From Lamellibrachia satsuma (taxonomy: Eukaryota > Annelida > Polychaeta > Sabellida > Siboglinidae), in NCBI GenBank assembly GCA_033239005.1, contig BSQZ01000029.1:4070001-4134000 (forward strand): a DNA stretch of 64,000 nt, given 5' to 3'. The notes beneath the pieces were generated by a model, which saw only the letters and a list, made by a program, of their open reading frames with translations, did no database searches and had not been told where the DNA came from. This document shows, one piece after another, positions 10,569 to 26,538 of this stretch (positions are counted from its first letter, which is position 1; each line of letters opens with the position of its first letter). The translations under genes were made by a program, and so were the position numbers.

Positions 10569-12553
10569 ACATTACTAAGTAAGCAGAATAAAAGTAATGG
10601 AAACAATGAATAAGTATATTTAGTCTTTGATATGTTATCAACATTAAACACTTAATACATCATACAATTAGGATACATGTATTTCAGAAGATTAAGCAAA
10701 CTGGTTGGAATGTGGCAGCAGTTTTAAAAATTTTAAGAAGTTCATATATGGTGACCTTACGAATATCGTAGAAAACCACAATGTGTCAAATGTGTCCAAT
10801 CTTGCTCAAGGTCCGCATTAAAATATACATGTCCAACGAAAAGCATAACAATGTATATACACTTTGAAGTCGAAAATATAAACACAATAAACACATAATT
10901 CACAAGTTATCATTATTATGTCTGGGCAAATTTGATAATGCTTTTTGCTGATGTAACTGGGGATGGTTCCGGTATTAGTCACTTCCGACAGGAGATTCGT
11001 TGAGGCTTGGTTACGGCAATTTGATTTCGGTGTTGAAGTCAATGTATAATTTCTCCCGTCGCTACGAAGGCAACCCAGATTCACCGTCGCTTATACTGGA
11101 TTTCAGACTGGACACGTCACTTGCGACCTGAAAGAAAATTATGTAATTACAAAAAATATTATTTTATATTATTATAAATATTATTATCTTATTATTTATA
11201 ATTCCCATTCCTCAAATATATACTCCCTATTCATAGATGTATGCAGGACTTTCTGAAGCTGGGCGGGAAGCAGAGGCTTGACGACTCTAAGTCCGGTTGG
11301 GAAACAGGACCCCATCACCGACCATTTCTTTAACTTTCCCACAACGCCGACCCTTATACGTCTAAATTCTTATGCAATGTAACTGATTTAACTTGTACAT
11401 TGGTATTCCAGTGGCCCTTTCGGGTACCCAAATCTCTATCAGCAAATCACTCGTTATGTATCGTTATAGCATTATTCGACACTCAATATTTTTGTAATTG
11501 TAATTGTTATGTATAGATTAGTTTGGATATCTAAGATATACATGTTTTTGCAAACAATAATTTTGTACTGAACTCAAACCATTGGCGACATAAATTTGTC
11601 CTCTTTACTGGTGATTGACCCAGATACACATTCTTTAACGTATAAGGTGGCGTATGGAAATCAAGCCGTTCGTGTCGTATCTTGTCAGCTAGAACTATGA
11701 AAGCCACATAAACAATAACATTTAACAAGCCTGACACGTTTGAATTGACCCGAAATCCTGTTATATGTGAAAATGTTATATTTTCTTACAAATTCGTGCC
11801 ATGTTTGGTTAAAATCAACAATTATATGGATATTAATTTGAAAATAAACTCATTAGTACATTTTAAAGAGACAGTAAGCAGGCTTCGTTGGTTCGCAATG
11901 CTCTGGAAATCTAGTGTACATGATCTATGATTTATCAAGTGTCAAAATGGACCTATAATTAAATTATGTTACTGGTTTTCAGCTAATATTACGGGTAAAG
12001 TCATGGTTTAGACTTTAGACTGTCAAACAAACAATAATGACTTGAAAAGCAGGAGTTTTCCATAGTGTGTCTACATATACATTGTGCCGAAACTTGCTAT
12101 AAAATTTGACACTTTCTTAAAAATTATTTGGGATAAGACCACAGTTGAACTTGAACCTGTTTATTGTTTCACAAGAATATAGGGCGAATTACTTTGTGAT
12201 ATGTGAATTATACAATTCATATGATATGACATAAAAGTAATTGAGCAGGTATATTCACGGGTTTCTTTTTTGAAATGCATTTTTTAAAGAGTTTAACAGG
12301 CGGGGGGATTTATGGGAATTCTTCTGCTAGAGGTCACGTGGGCACATGAATACATGGTTATTTTTGTAAAAATTGGCGGGTATCCATAGAGTTACATCAT
12401 TAATCATCCCCCCTATACACAAGATCGATAAGCCAGCTCACTGCCGTGAAGCAGGCATAGACCACTGGCCGGCATTTCATTGCACGGCAGAAACAGGTAG
12501 TACTGTTTATAGTGTGAACATAGCATGTTACAAATAGTTGTCTAACATATGTA
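10569..12553. other. AT-rich spacer, no clear gene
   Basis: Matches 55,847-57,290 of copy 2, with a copy-1-only stretch at about 11,060-11,630. Minus-strand frames (11,084-10,818 and 11,737-11,531) become one 110-codon frame in copy 2 (56,428-56,096) because the extra stretch is absent there. No domain is recognised. The stretch 12,175-12,380 is the left arm of a smaller inverted repeat whose right arm is present only in copy 2. Confidence 0.45.
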
Positions 12554-12564
12554 TGTAAGTAAGC

Positions 12565-12602
<38 letters not shown>
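12554..12602. repeat. (GTAA)n microsatellite
   Basis: About 12 units of GTAA with one interruption. The matching site in copy 2 (about 57,295-57,315) has only two or three imperfect units. Confidence 0.95.
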
Positions 12603-12604
<2 letters not shown>

Positions 12605-12644
12605 CATTTATTTCCTCCTCACCATCATCATGTACAATAAAAGG

Positions 12645-12895
12645 GAAACAAAAGCAATGAAGATGAGGTTGCTACCAGAGAAGTATAAGGGTGGTCCTAA
12701 CATTTGTGTTATAAGTGTGGGAAGTTGGGCTGTTCATACTGCAGTGAACATCGTGCATTACTGTTAAACTCTCAAAGATATAAACATTTTGGAAGTTTGC
12801 AGGAGACAGTTGTGGGGCAACGAATATGATTATTTTCTTGCTTACAGCTGTACGAATCGACAGAAGACAAGATCTAGATTTTTTTTGCAAAGGTA
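12645..12895 (+). pseudogene. Broken copy of the Cys-rich ORF at 57,345
   Basis: Same sequence as 57,345-57,611, but a small deletion (CCTAACATT versus TCTAGGTATT) shifts the frame before the CYKCGK motif, and later TGA and TAG codons interrupt the rest. Confidence 0.6.
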
Positions 12896-13102
12896 AGGAT
12901 CCTCATTTGTAGAAAAATAGTTTAGTTGACTGTCAGCATGAACACGCATGGATAGATTGTAATAAGGCATTAGATAACTGTAGCAAGGATCAGGATGGTG
13001 ATCTTTGTCTCTTTGAAGTTATTGATTAGTTGCGCTGTGAGAGGGTTGATCTTCCTTGCGCAGTGCCCAAGACGTGTTTGTAAACAACAGTGCAATGACA
13101 GC

Positions 13103-13104
<2 letters not shown>
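12896..13104. other. Non-coding stretch, nothing recognised
   Basis: No conserved frame. Most of it has no counterpart in copy 2. Confidence 0.45.
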
Positions 13105-13197
<93 letters not shown>

Positions 13198-13206
13198 ATT
13201 ATATAT
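13105..13206. repeat. (TA)n microsatellite
   Basis: About 100 bp of TA with two short ATTATA interruptions near the right end. Absent from copy 2. Confidence 0.96.
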
Positions 13207-13559
13207 ACGTTAATAATCTCTTATTAGTACTGTATATCAATGGTTATATGATGAAAACTGGGTGCTGTACAGTATAAACACTGCGCCTCCATTGGGTTCT
13301 TGCATGCAGCAGCATGAATGTCACTGGTCCATGCCTGCATCACTGTATCATGTGTCGAATTATAAGGGCTCAGTGGTCTTGTTTTACTAACGGGTGTTCT
13401 ATTTATGTGTGTGTGGTCATCGCACATAGGGGTGTTTTAAAAGAGCTGTAGGTATGTTATTTTTGACAAAACTTGGTCAGCATATCAATGAGATGATGGA
13501 AGTTACTGTGAAACATTTTCTGAAGTTTAGATTGTAACGTTTTCGTATAATCAGACAAA

Positions 13560-13770
13560 TCGTAGCATGGCCACCAATGCAATTTTGTACTGTAGTCTGC
13601 CCTCCTGCAACGCGGTCTGCTATTTCGGGACCGTGAGGGTAGCCCGTCGTGACCGTTGACCAATCCCATGCGCGCTTCACTGACATGGATGGCGATTCGT
13701 ATGGAAAGGCCCGCTCTTCGACTTCAGGGGACAGGCCACAGTAGAGTATTGCATTTGTGACCATGTTAAC
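13560..13770. repeat. Interspersed GC-rich repeat fragment
   Basis: The block TTTCGGGACCGTGAGGGTAG followed by CGTGACCGTTGACCAATCCC and GCGCTTCACTGACATG recurs with changes at 23,365-23,495 and, shortened, at 57,668-57,775. The copy in the single-copy region upstream of the SLC23-like gene shows it is a dispersed element. No coding capacity. Confidence 0.6.
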
Positions 13771-14177
13771 ATTTTATCTGATTATAAGAAAACCTGACCA
13801 TCTGATTATAAGAAAACCTGAATTTTTTTACAGCAACTGCCATCATCTCACTGACGTGCGCACCAGCATTTATAGAAATCACATACCGTCAGCTCTTTCA
13901 AAATGCCCCCACGTGCGATGCCCGTCAATATTTAGCCGACGGCCCGCTCTTCGACGCCTGACGGTACGCTCTTCTTCAGCGGACGAGACGTTCTTCGGTT
14001 ACAAATGGCAAGACTGCCGAAATGAGAAGACAAAAGGCAACAACATTCCGTTCACGGCGACCGAGAAATCATATCCGTCTCCCGTGTAAAGACAGGCGGT
14101 AACGGGGTCACGCCGCCACACAAAGGGCAGGCCTAATTAACGGTTTGTGAGAATGCAGAGACTCGACTGTGAGGGTA
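13771..14177 (+). other. Region with a short conserved frame of unknown nature
   Basis: A frame ending TGA...SADETFFGYKWQDCRNEKTK... at 14,089 is kept at 58,389 (SADETFFGYKRHDCRNETSK) with the same stop and only substitutions over about 50 codons. It has no recognisable domain, and its 5' side differs completely between copies. A retroelement fragment is the most likely reading. Confidence 0.3.
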
Positions 14178-14234
14178 TTTAGGCATTAGATGCCTCACAA
14201 TCAAATGTGATGTTGTTTAGGCATTTATCTGCCT
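14178..14234. repeat. Pair of dyad motifs TTTAGGCAT..ATGCCT
   Basis: TTTAGGCATTAGATGCCT at 14,178-14,195 and a second dyad TTTAGGCATTTATCTGCCT at 14,216-14,234. Each has AGGCAT inverted against ATGCCT or a near match. Similar pairs lie at 3,583-3,622, 49,372-49,411 and 58,478-58,533. Confidence 0.75.
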
Positions 14235-14698
14235 AAGATTTAATTAAAACAGATAATGATTGTCATGTTTGCAGTTTTATGGATAAATAACATAACAGCC
14301 CAAAATTTCATCCAATCATCATTATGCTTATGCGAACCTTTTTCTTTGGCTTGTGACCGCATTGAAACGTTGTATGTAGAACGTATTCAAGGAATCAATT
14401 AGGTCAGTTCTCGAGGATGGTATATTGACAATGCATTGGGTGGCTAGTACAACTAATGATGGATTATAGTTAACATTAGCACACAGAACCTTTATATTTA
14501 TATCTGCGCAGCTAGCCCAAGTTGAGGCGCAGAAGGACGGCTGGCTCCTTGAAAAAAAGTTTGCATCTCCTATAGGCTTGAAAGAACAAAAGCTTCCTTC
14601 TGACGTGGGTGTGCGGTACCTTTACCAGCCACGCGAGCTGGACGGAGGTGCTTAGGATGGTACATTGACAGGCCGCAAGCAGCTCTCGCTTTTTAGCA

Positions 14699-15146
14699 TC
14701 AGTTACTTTGCGTCTCGGCCTCCGGGACGACTGGGACAGTCTCCTCTTTAAGCAGTTGATCAAGAAGTTCGTCACAGTCCATCTTTTCTAAGACAACTCG
14801 AAGCCTTGATGCTACCATGCCAGCCCGCCTTCTATGTCTCAAATATTCGTAGGCCTCCACCCCAGGACAACCAAAAGACACATGCAATGCTACGCGGCTC
14901 CTGGAATATGGAGGTCGGATCCCGGTAACACAATTCATACTCATCCCGGAGGGCACTTGCGCGTTGTGCACGCGTCGTCTCAGGTATACGCACCACCCGA
15001 CCTGGCGGGGTTATACACAGTACATGACCTGTCTCTAAATGGGCGTTTGTTTTACAAGAAGCTGCCGCATTACCAATTTGAAGTTCTCTCTTGATTTCTT
15101 CTCTTTGGCGAGAAGTTTGTGACGAAGCTTGCCACAGGCTCGACAA
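14699..15146 (-). pseudogene. Inverted copy of the unrecognised ORF pair
   Basis: The minus-strand frame 14,971-14,699 (90 aa) ends EKMDCDELLDQLLKEETVPV and matches 7,860-8,120 on the plus strand. The upstream Cys-rich frame is disrupted by a TAG and frame changes. Function unknown. Confidence 0.4.
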
Positions 15147-15328
15147 AGTGGCAGCTCACTCTGTGTCCCCCGTAGCAGGATCGGCAGGGTTAGGGGACCT
15201 TTCTATCCTGTCTACTTTTTAACAAGTGAACTTTACAAAAATCCCAATACAAGATTGACCACATAAGCCTATTTCGCCGATCTTCAGTCACTGACAATTA
15301 TTGTGACCGTACATCGTGCAATAGGTAC

Positions 15329-15436
<108 letters not shown>

Positions 15437-16239
15437 TCTAGTAGGGACATGTCTAAATGGCTCCTTCTAACACCAGTAGAGCCCGGGCACCGACGCGCCG
15501 GTGCATTTGCCCCTCCAGGGTTTAGTTTAACGAGAAAGGCCGGTCGGAGCCGAGGCGGGCCTCCCAAATTTATGCATAGGCGGTGGAGCCTTTGCCGTTG
15601 GTCCGATCAGATCGGACCATGATACTACCAGCGGGCGACCTCTGAAAGGTCAGTCGGGGCGGCCCCCAAAGTGGACTGCTCACCCCCCCCCCGGGGGACG
15701 GCCGGCGTACATAATTTTTGTGCGAGCGCTCTGCGTTTAAACCCTGACACAACGCACCGCGCGTGACAGATTGGCGATGGTAAAACAAGTTTTGAGCCAC
15801 GGTGTTTTTGTACAAAATAAGAAGAACCTGGAGGCCTGGCCTGTGAGTAATAATAGGACAAAGTGCTGTGCAACATTGTCAATAGAATCGACTCCCTTCG
15901 CTGCCTATGGCCGTTTCAAATGTGTGTCAGTGACTAACAGCCCGGAAGAACCTGGTGGCCTCGCCTATGAGTGATAATAGGTCAAACTGCTGTGCAAAAT
16001 GTTCAATAGAATCGACTCGCTTCGGTGTCTCAGCGCGCTTCAGCTGCGCTTCAGTGCGTAGCAGTCCGGTCTTCCATTACTGCTATTACGAAATACTCGC
16101 CGGGCTGTACACTGCCCGGTAAACTAGTAAGAATCACAACACAGTGGATGTAAACATATCGTCCGTTTCTGCAGCGCGTGATGGTTTAACCATTCGTAAA
16201 ACGGCAACCCTACGATTTTCTACTATTTGATAACCTAGG

Positions 16240-18138
16240 AATTGTTACATTTGTGGCCATATAATTTGTGAATGGTTGCTGACCAACTGTACCAAAATGG
16301 GAGTTGATATATGTATATGGAGAACAAGAATTGGACATTTCCACTTGTTTTCCAAGTCTAGCAGGACTAGAAACAAACAGCTATTGGGGATTAGTCCCCT
16401 CACCTTACTGTGCACCACCTGGGCAATAGTTGCCTTAAACCTCTTTGCATGTAGGCAGATGAGGTCAATGAAGCATGTAGTCCTGCACACAACAAAACCA
16501 ACGATACACGTATAACGCCACAGCTGGTAAACGTGACCTTAGGTGGACAAATCGCAGTGCTCCAGAACAAGATTAACTACCATTTTAATGGGACTTTCTA
16601 TCCTAACTTGACGTTTTGACATGGTGGATTAGGATCACTTGGGGTCACACAGCAAACCCAAACCCATACAGAAAGAAAACACCTTCACATCCTATATGGA
16701 CTATAAGTTATTAAACGCGGGGGATATTCAGATTAAACCAGGACCCTCAGAGAATGATTGCCATGTTTGCAGCAAGGAAGTTGACACACAACGTGGTCTA
16801 TAATGTGACTCTTGTGATGTTTGGCTTCACCCAAGCTATGTTGATATCAAACATCAGGAGCTTTGTGCATTTGAAACTTATGACATCCCCTTTATGTGTT
16901 CAAGATGTGAATGAGAAGAAAATGAAAAAAATTACACCAATGACATAGCATGTGATGCGTTTAATGGCAGTGGTAGATATTCAATCATTGGCATAGATGC
17001 AGATAAAAAACAATATTATACCCTTTCACTGTCTATGTTCTATCTTTTGCTCATATTAATGTAAACAGTATTGATGTTGAGGGTCGGATTGATTAAATGA
17101 GACATCTTTATCAACGAAAGCCTTTTGATATTAGTGGCTTTAATGAAACAAAACTCCCTAATGATATGCCCCACTAGTAACATTGATATTGACGGATATT
17201 AATTATTCTGTGTTGATAGGAAAAAAGTGGGTAAAAATCCAGGAGGAGGACGTGCTCTCTATATTAGTGACAATGTAAACTTTGATGAAAAATCAAAACT
17301 AATGAGAAGGTAAACTGGTTTAATAAAATGGAGCATGATGTCATATCTGGTGGTATTGCAGACCACCATCTTGTCTACTGTGTGACCTCTGATAAGTCAC
17401 ATACACCTACTCAGATTCACAGAACTATAGAAATGAGAAATTCCAAAACTTTAACATTGATGACTTTTGTAATGATTTAGACCTTTGTGACTGGGTTTCT
17501 ATTGTGCTGATGGAGGATGTGGATGAGACTTACAGGAGACTTAAGGATCTCTTTACACATGTCTGTAATATGCACTGCCCGTTTGCATTCATTCTAAATC
17601 TCTCTCTGAAATGTGGCAAGTTTATCACAGGATGGAAGCATGCAAAGTGTTGCCACTTTACAAATCAGGTCCATATCTGGGTCTAGTCTACGACAAAACA
17701 GAAACGCTAAGTTCAAAGAGCTAGGCTGGCTATCATTACAACAAAGATGGGATATTTGTAATTGCGTTTTTATGTACAAATGTTTGAATGGTCTAGCACC
17801 ACAATATTTGTGTTATATGTTTTCATCAAATAGTCACTCCTATAATAGTAGAAATACCTCACAGCCAGAACCACCTAAAGCCAGAACTGCCAACTATCAA
17901 CACAGTTTCAGTGTATCCGGTTTGAAGTTATGGAATAGCTAGCCACAGGACATTCAAAACAGACAATCTGTTGCAAGCTTCAAGAAGTCACTACACAAAT
18001 ATTTGAGTGCTATCCCATTATTTTTAATATTTTCTGTTTTTTACAAATTTTATTATTTAATTTTTTATTTCAGTCAAAATAGTGTGTAACTAAGAATGTT
18101 ACCAAGTAAAAATAAAATTATCAATCAATCAATCAGGA
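16240..18138 (+). pseudogene. CR1-like element, plus-strand copy with 3' end
   Basis: Starts with the leader ORF (WLLTNCTKMG..., 16,270) and passes through the 2A-like GDIQIKPGP (about 16,720) and a PHD finger ending MCSRCE (about 16,900). Endonuclease blocks follow: NVNSIDVEG, NETKL, then SGGIADHHLVYC near 17,360. A C-terminal block (17,700-17,942) reads LGWLSLQQRWDICNCVFMYK and CLNGLAPQYLCYMF. It ends in AAATTATCAATCAATCAATC, the short-repeat tail usual for CR1/L2 elements, directly before the LTR-like repeat at 18,139. The RT core is missing, and stops and frameshifts are frequent. Confidence 0.78.
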
Positions 18139-18543
18139 TGTTGTTTAGCCATTAGATATCTTAGCATCAACTGTGTTGCTGTGAGCAAAGGGAGGCGGCT
18201 GTAGGTCACGTTAGATAAGTCTACACGCCAACGTGGTAGATGTCCCTGCGGGAGTATTGAGGAGATATGTTTTAGGTTGAGTTTATGTTAGAAAATGTTT
18301 TGTGTGTTTTATGATTATGTTTTGTGTGTGTTATGATTAGATGTTAGAAGAAGCTTGTAAGATTACACTGGATGATTAACCCCGGTGCGATTGTCAGAGA
18401 TTCGGAAGAATAAACTATATTACATTGACCAAGAAATCATCTTGTTTCCTTGTAAATTACTGACTAACTATCGTGTATTAAATGTTTATTTTTTTCACTT
18501 GTCTTTGTTGTCTTGTTCATTCGTGAAACCACTATTCACGAGC
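18139..18543 (+). repeat. LTR-like direct repeat, copy 2
   Basis: Same family as 3,600-3,986, beginning TGTTGTTTAGCCATTAGATA and ending CACGAGC. It is followed by a leader of about 230 bp and an ATG at 18,772. Confidence 0.6.
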
Positions 18544-18827
18544 GTTGAATTATGGAAATGGGGCATCCCCACTAGATCCTAGCCAACCAATTCATCCGAA
18601 ACCCCGCTAATTCGTGACAAACAGATCGTGCGAGGAGTGGCCGACCACGTGTTCCTGATCGTAAACCGAATTACCATTATCCTCCAACATTTTCCTGGTT
18701 GAAGAAAAATACGTGCTAGACATTGAGATGTAGTGAATACAGGTGAATACAGTTTTCACTTGTTCAATTCTGATGGCCGGAGGTGCAGGCGTACCTGCAG
18801 CAGCACCAGAGCTCCAGCACCAGTAGC

Positions 18828-18861
<34 letters not shown>

Positions 18862-19040
18862 GCAAAAATAACAACAGCAGCGACAGCAACAACAGTAGCA
18901 CCAGCAGCACCAGCAGTAGCACCAGCAGCACCAGCAGTAGCATACCGACATGTTATGTTGCTATGTGGGTCGTGCACCGTGGCGAACTGCTTACACGGAA
19001 TACTGATGTTATCATATTCGTAGAAATACATTAAGATGTT
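18544..19040 (+). other. Leader and CAG/CCA-rich tract with ATGGCCGGAGG start
   Basis: After the LTR-like repeat comes a leader shared with 63,559-63,786, then ATGGCCGGAGGTGCAGGCGT at 18,772, which opens a short Ala/Gly/Pro frame (MAGGAGVPAAAP) that runs into CAG/CCA/GCA repeats (about 18,793-18,942). The frame stops soon after the repeat starts. This could be the truncated start of a retroelement gag gene with a polyglutamine-type expansion. The long Ser-, Ala- and Cys-only frames here are repeat artefacts. Confidence 0.45.
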
Positions 19041-19133
19041 TTATTATAAGTAATGATATATGTGCTGCCAGGCAATACCCTCCGCAATAAACGTCCGTGT
19101 TAGCATGACATGTCCAACAATGACGTATTGAGC

Positions 19134-19291
19134 ACTTGGGTTACGTGTTGGACTGAGTTACGTGTTTTACTGGGTTACGTGTTGCACTGGGTTACGTGTT
19201 GCACTGCGTTACTTGGTGCACTGGGTTACCTTTTGCACTGGGTTACGTGTTGCACTGGGTTACCTTTTGCACTGGGTTACGTGTTGCACAG
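19134..19291. repeat. Minisatellite, 17-bp unit, about 9 copies
   Basis: The unit is approximately GCACTGGGTTACGTGTT, with alternating variants (ACGTGTT and ACCTTTT). It lies just outside copy 1 of the large duplication. Confidence 0.9.
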
Positions 19292-20422
<1,131 letters not shown>

Positions 20423-20428
<6 letters not shown>

Positions 20429-22481
20429 AAACAGGATAGGGTCTGCCAAATATTTGGCCAAACGACAAAGCGTGGTTTGTTGATCGCCATCCAAACACAT
20501 TTCTCGTTCAAACCGTGGATGATCTAAGTCAGTCGGTGATCAAGCCCCAGCATATAACACGGGCAGATCCATGTCCTAACAAAGTACGTGCCCAGTTTCC
20601 AAAGAAGACAGGTGGTACCCGCATATACCGATGCGCCGACACACATGCGCAATCACGTAACCACGCACCTACCCACCCAAATATCCACACAACTACGTAC
20701 GCACACACGCGCACACGCACACCAGGCCCGTACGAAGCAAGCATGTATTGGTAAGGCCCACCTCGACAATGGGGTCCGGGGGCATGCATGACGATATTTT
20801 TGCAATCAGACGAACAGAGTAAAATTCAATCTAATTCGACCTATCCAGCAGATTGTTCGTTATGTTGCTGTCAATGAATATATTTTGGAAAACTTTTTGT
20901 GAAATTTATAACACATAAAATTCACACCAAACAGAGAATGTGGTGTTGAGATATCGATTAGCCAGATTCATCTCCCTTCGCTACTAGTGATATATGAACA
21001 GTAGGTCGGCTATTAAAAAAACGTGTTGTCAGCAAGATTAATCTATAAACTTGTAGCTACATCACACACTAATGACACTGGGGGCTAATTGGGGCAAAAC
21101 AGCATATTTGAAGATTACGGTTCGAATTGATACCCGATCGACACTTTTTAATGCCAACAAAACATCAAATATCTACCGCAGATAACAAGTGCATAAATAA
21201 ATGCATATGGCAATGCATATTTGCGCTACGATACGTTTTCTAAGGTCTCCTAAAATGTTTACAATTTACCCCGATGATGGGCAAGTTGTAACAGCTGCGG
21301 GGCAAATTGTAACATATATGTTTTACTATTGAGACAAAATGTGACACACCAGTAAATGCAATTAGTGGCAAGAGATTTTTGACTTTGTCGAGACACCAAA
21401 CATTGTGGTTACCGACGTGTTTCTTCAACACACGCCGAGGTCGGCCTCGAAGCAGCAGGAGTAGCGTTGAATGGAGAACGTGGGTGCATTGCATTGTTTA
21501 CTGGCGACGCACACGGGCTGTATCTTATGTTACACACCTCACTTGGAACTCAACTGGCTTTTGTTCGTGAACTACTTAATGCCATATTCAGCCATGCATG
21601 TAAACTTGAACATACTATTAAAACGACGAAGCTGCAGCATCGAATGTGGTGTTGTACACAACCAGCAATGTATTACATTTAACCCTAAACATTGAGACGT
21701 TCAAGCTAGGGTTAGTGTAACACGCGAAGTGGCTTTATCAGATCAATGCGTCCATCAGACCTGTCGCTGCTAGAGCCTTTGTCTAGGGCTAACACGAGAG
21801 GTTTCAGAGTTTTCCTTATCAATGAGTGCACGACATGTTTATCCATCCCCCTGCGTGGTATGTTTTACTTCCCTTGAAAGACACTAGACAGAGGGAACTA
21901 ACGGCTTTTTAAGCTTCATCCCAAAGACACAGGCAAAGGAACATATTATGAATTGGTACCGCAACATTAATGAGTGACCGAATTACCTTATACGGTCACA
22001 ATAATCCTTACGATAAGCGCTTGTTCTACAACAATCACAGGTATAACCTTTGTGTGGGGGGCTTACTAAGCAGGTAGTTCGAACAGGATGCTGAAAACCT
22101 GTGTTGGTATTTGCTGAATTTCCTCACTATGTAAAGGTGGCTATAATAAGATATAACACTTTCAGTAAAAAGATACCGATTTTTTACTTTGAGCGGGTTG
22201 AAATACACACACTTTTCATGGACAGGAGTCACGTTCTACAAGTTAAGCAAAATTTACTCTTTTCAAGTTGAAGGAATAAAAGCATTGTTTCATGATATGT
22301 CCTGTAGATTAATTTATTATCATACTATTTCGGTGAATTATTCACTTTAATTAACATTCTTATCTACGCATAAAATATTGTTTTATTAATACATTTATAT
22401 TACTTCAAGTATGAAATATGAAAGCAATAAGCCTAACGGCGTTGCAAGGGTTAACGTGCGTTGGATACAGAAACTAAACAA
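20423..22481. other. Single-copy non-coding stretch
   Basis: No frame with recognisable protein similarity. A CA/ACG-rich patch at about 20,635-20,725 yields Thr/His-rich frames that I regard as noise. No repeats shared with the rest of the window were seen. Confidence 0.45.
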
Positions 22482-24087
<1,606 letters not shown>

Positions 24088-24324
24088 ATGCGGTTGTTCG
24101 ATTCAGGTCCCGTCGAAGAAGTGTTGAACATCGATGGAAATAGCATCACTGTCGAGGATCCAGGGGACACTGCAACGAATATTTCATCAGGGAACAATGT
24201 CCTAGACCCATCGGTAGAAACGCCAAGCGGTGGGCTGGACAAAATGTGGACTGACCGACATGCGCTCATCTTCGACGTCGATGATTGTCCGCCGTTCTAC
24301 ATAACCTTCGTATACGCTCTACAG
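24088..24324 (+). pseudogene. SLC23-like exon 1
   Basis: 79 codons, phase 0, ending in a CAG|GTGCGA donor. The acidic N-terminal tail is followed by DVDDCPPFYITFVYALQ, which corresponds to the conserved pre-helix-1 block (D-x-PPW-x3-x-LGFQ in the family). The following residue in intact proteins is the His of the QH motif. The start at 24,088 is the first in-frame ATG giving a typical tail; an upstream exon cannot be excluded. Confidence 0.8.
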
Positions 24325-24788
24325 GTGCGACATCTTGACGACCAATCACGGTGATGGAATGGTGACGGAGACGTAATGTGCTGTAGTGTTGTTGAATTAG
24401 ATAGGGGTGAAGATGGAGAATTTGTAGTCCTGTTGATGGAGTTGATTTGGTTATTGGGTGTGGTAGTGGTGGTGGTGGCGGCGGCGGCGGTTCGGTGGAG
24501 GTGAGGGTGTTGGCGGCGTTGGAAATTGTTTTCTTGCCCCTGCCGAAGCTGCCGCTGCCGCTGTGCTGCTCCACTGATGTCCTGCTGACAAACTTCCAGT
24601 TGTCATGCTCACGAATTTGTACTCGGTAAGAGACGCTTTTTAGGTCCACTACGTATACATATTATATTCAAATATGTTAATTAGTGCTACGTATGATCAC
24701 TTTAGATATGTATCCACAATATTAATTCTACGTAATACTTCTAATATTTAAAATCCGGTGAAGATCTGTGTCCGCCGTTTTATTTCAG

Positions 24789-24946
24789 CAAGCGCTAGAA
24801 AGTATCACGGGATGTGTGGTGACCGTGCTGATCATCACAGAGAGTATCTGTGCGGGCGACAACAATCTTCTCGTCGCTCAGTTCCTCAGTACATCCGTGT
24901 TCCTTGTAGGAGTCGCCACGCTCCTACAAACCACGTTAGGAATGAG
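24789..24946 (+). pseudogene. SLC23-like exon 2 (helices 1-2)
   Basis: 158 nt, enters in phase 0 after TTTATTTCAG and leaves in phase 2 at GAATGAG|GTATGT. It encodes 53 residues, the same length as in typical animal SLC23 proteins, ending VATLLQTTLGMR (family: LxQTxxGxR). The first residues QALESITGCV depart strongly from the usual HYLxxFxGTxAVP, including loss of the His. Confidence 0.88.
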
Positions 24947-25612
24947 GTATGTACGTAATAGTAATGTCTCTTCCAAGCAGGAAGCGTTACGTTATATAGG
25001 TCGCCGCTGAAAGTGAATTATGGTTACATCTTACAGTTGAATGATCTTCAGCACAAAAAGAACTTGACAGTAACTTTGGGTGCAACCAAAATGGCAGGCC
25101 TAAAGTGTCACATATTCTCCTGCCATAATCGGCCTGCAAACATTTCAGGAAGACTGATAAAACAATTAATTTTCCAAGATAAAATGCCACATATATACAT
25201 AGTGCCTACGGTAGTCATGATTTACTTTTAAATGCGATAGCATAGCCAAGATGTTTGAAGGCACAAAGCAAAGGTGGTAACACCTCTTTGAGAATCTGAA
25301 ATTGTTGAGGTTCTGGCAGGATACATTCTCGCGTCATATATCTTTGTTGTAGACCTTGTATTTGCATTAATGGTGGCCGTTCATGGAAAGGAAGAATAAT
25401 TAGGCTTCCAAATAAAAAGATGGAAGGGTAAAGGGGTTGGGCCGGTGATTGTCAGAAGAAATTATACAGGTTTAAGAAAGTGGGAATGGAAATAGAGCGA
25501 AACACCATAAAATAAAAATCTTGGAATTAATGCAATTGTACAGCAGGAATGTGGAGAAGGGTGGTGTTTCACATAGCACCGCTTTAGTGTGTCACTCCGA
25601 TATACTGTGTAG

Positions 25613-25784
25613 TGTAATCTTTGCTCAACAACGTTGTATTTTGGTGTTTTTAGTCTTGACAAACGATTCTCTCGTATTTCTCAGATTGCCGATCGTTCAA
25701 GGAAGTTCCTTTGTGTTCATTTCTCCCGTTCTTGCGATGATGTCAACGAAGCAGTGGAAATGTCCGCAACATTTACATATATAT
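25613..25784 (+). pseudogene. Duplicate, donor-less copy of SLC23-like exon 3
   Basis: Carries the acceptor TTTCTCAG and the frame [20 protein letters not shown] from 25,685 up to CCGCAACATTTAC, where it breaks into a TA tract. No GT donor follows. The functional-looking copy is at 26,435-26,538. The duplication covers about 170 bp starting TTGCTCAACAACGTTGT, and sequence just downstream (25,800-25,890) also recurs after exon 4 (27,000-27,100). A larger tandem duplication with an internal deletion is therefore likely. Confidence 0.85.
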
Positions 25785-25902
25785 ATATATATACAAAACA
25801 GTAATAATAACCTATCTGCAATAAAAATATGGCGAAACAAAGGTGAAATATACTGACTGATTGTAATAACGACGATGATGAACATTGATGTTCATTTATA
25901 TA

Positions 25903-26358
<456 letters not shown>

Positions 26359-26434
26359 GTAGTCTAATAATTGCTCAACAACGTTGTGTTTTGGTGTTTT
26401 TAGTCGTGACAAACTATTCTCTCGTATTTCTCAG

Positions 26435-26538
26435 ATTGCCGATCGTTCAAGGAAGTTCGTTTGTGTTCATTCCTCCCGTTATTGCGATGATGTCAACGAA
26501 GCAGTGGCAGTGTCCGCAACATTTACCTAATGAAAATG
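26435..26538 (+). pseudogene. SLC23-like exon 3
   Basis: 104 nt, phase 2 in and phase 1 out, with acceptor TTTCTCAG and donor AATG|GTTAGT. Encodes [20 protein letters not shown] and [14 protein letters not shown], matching the helix 3 block of the family (LPxxQGxSFAFxxP...W.CP). The C-terminal residues lead into the large extracellular loop. Confidence 0.87.

Noticed and set aside
11057..11632. Sequence missing from copy 2 interpreted as a removed intron (processed copy)
   Set aside because: The junction shows AAT microhomology and does not match any GT..AG cut that would give the copy 2 sequence; ordinary deletion is simpler.
18607..19034. Ser-, Ala- and Cys-homopolymer proteins
   Set aside because: Three-frame translations of one CAG/CCA tract; only the short frame from ATGGCCGGAGG has any context.
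24447..24649. Gly- or Pro-rich ORFs just after exon 1
   Set aside because: They fall in intron 1 and arise from a GGT/GGC repeat around 24,465-24,490.
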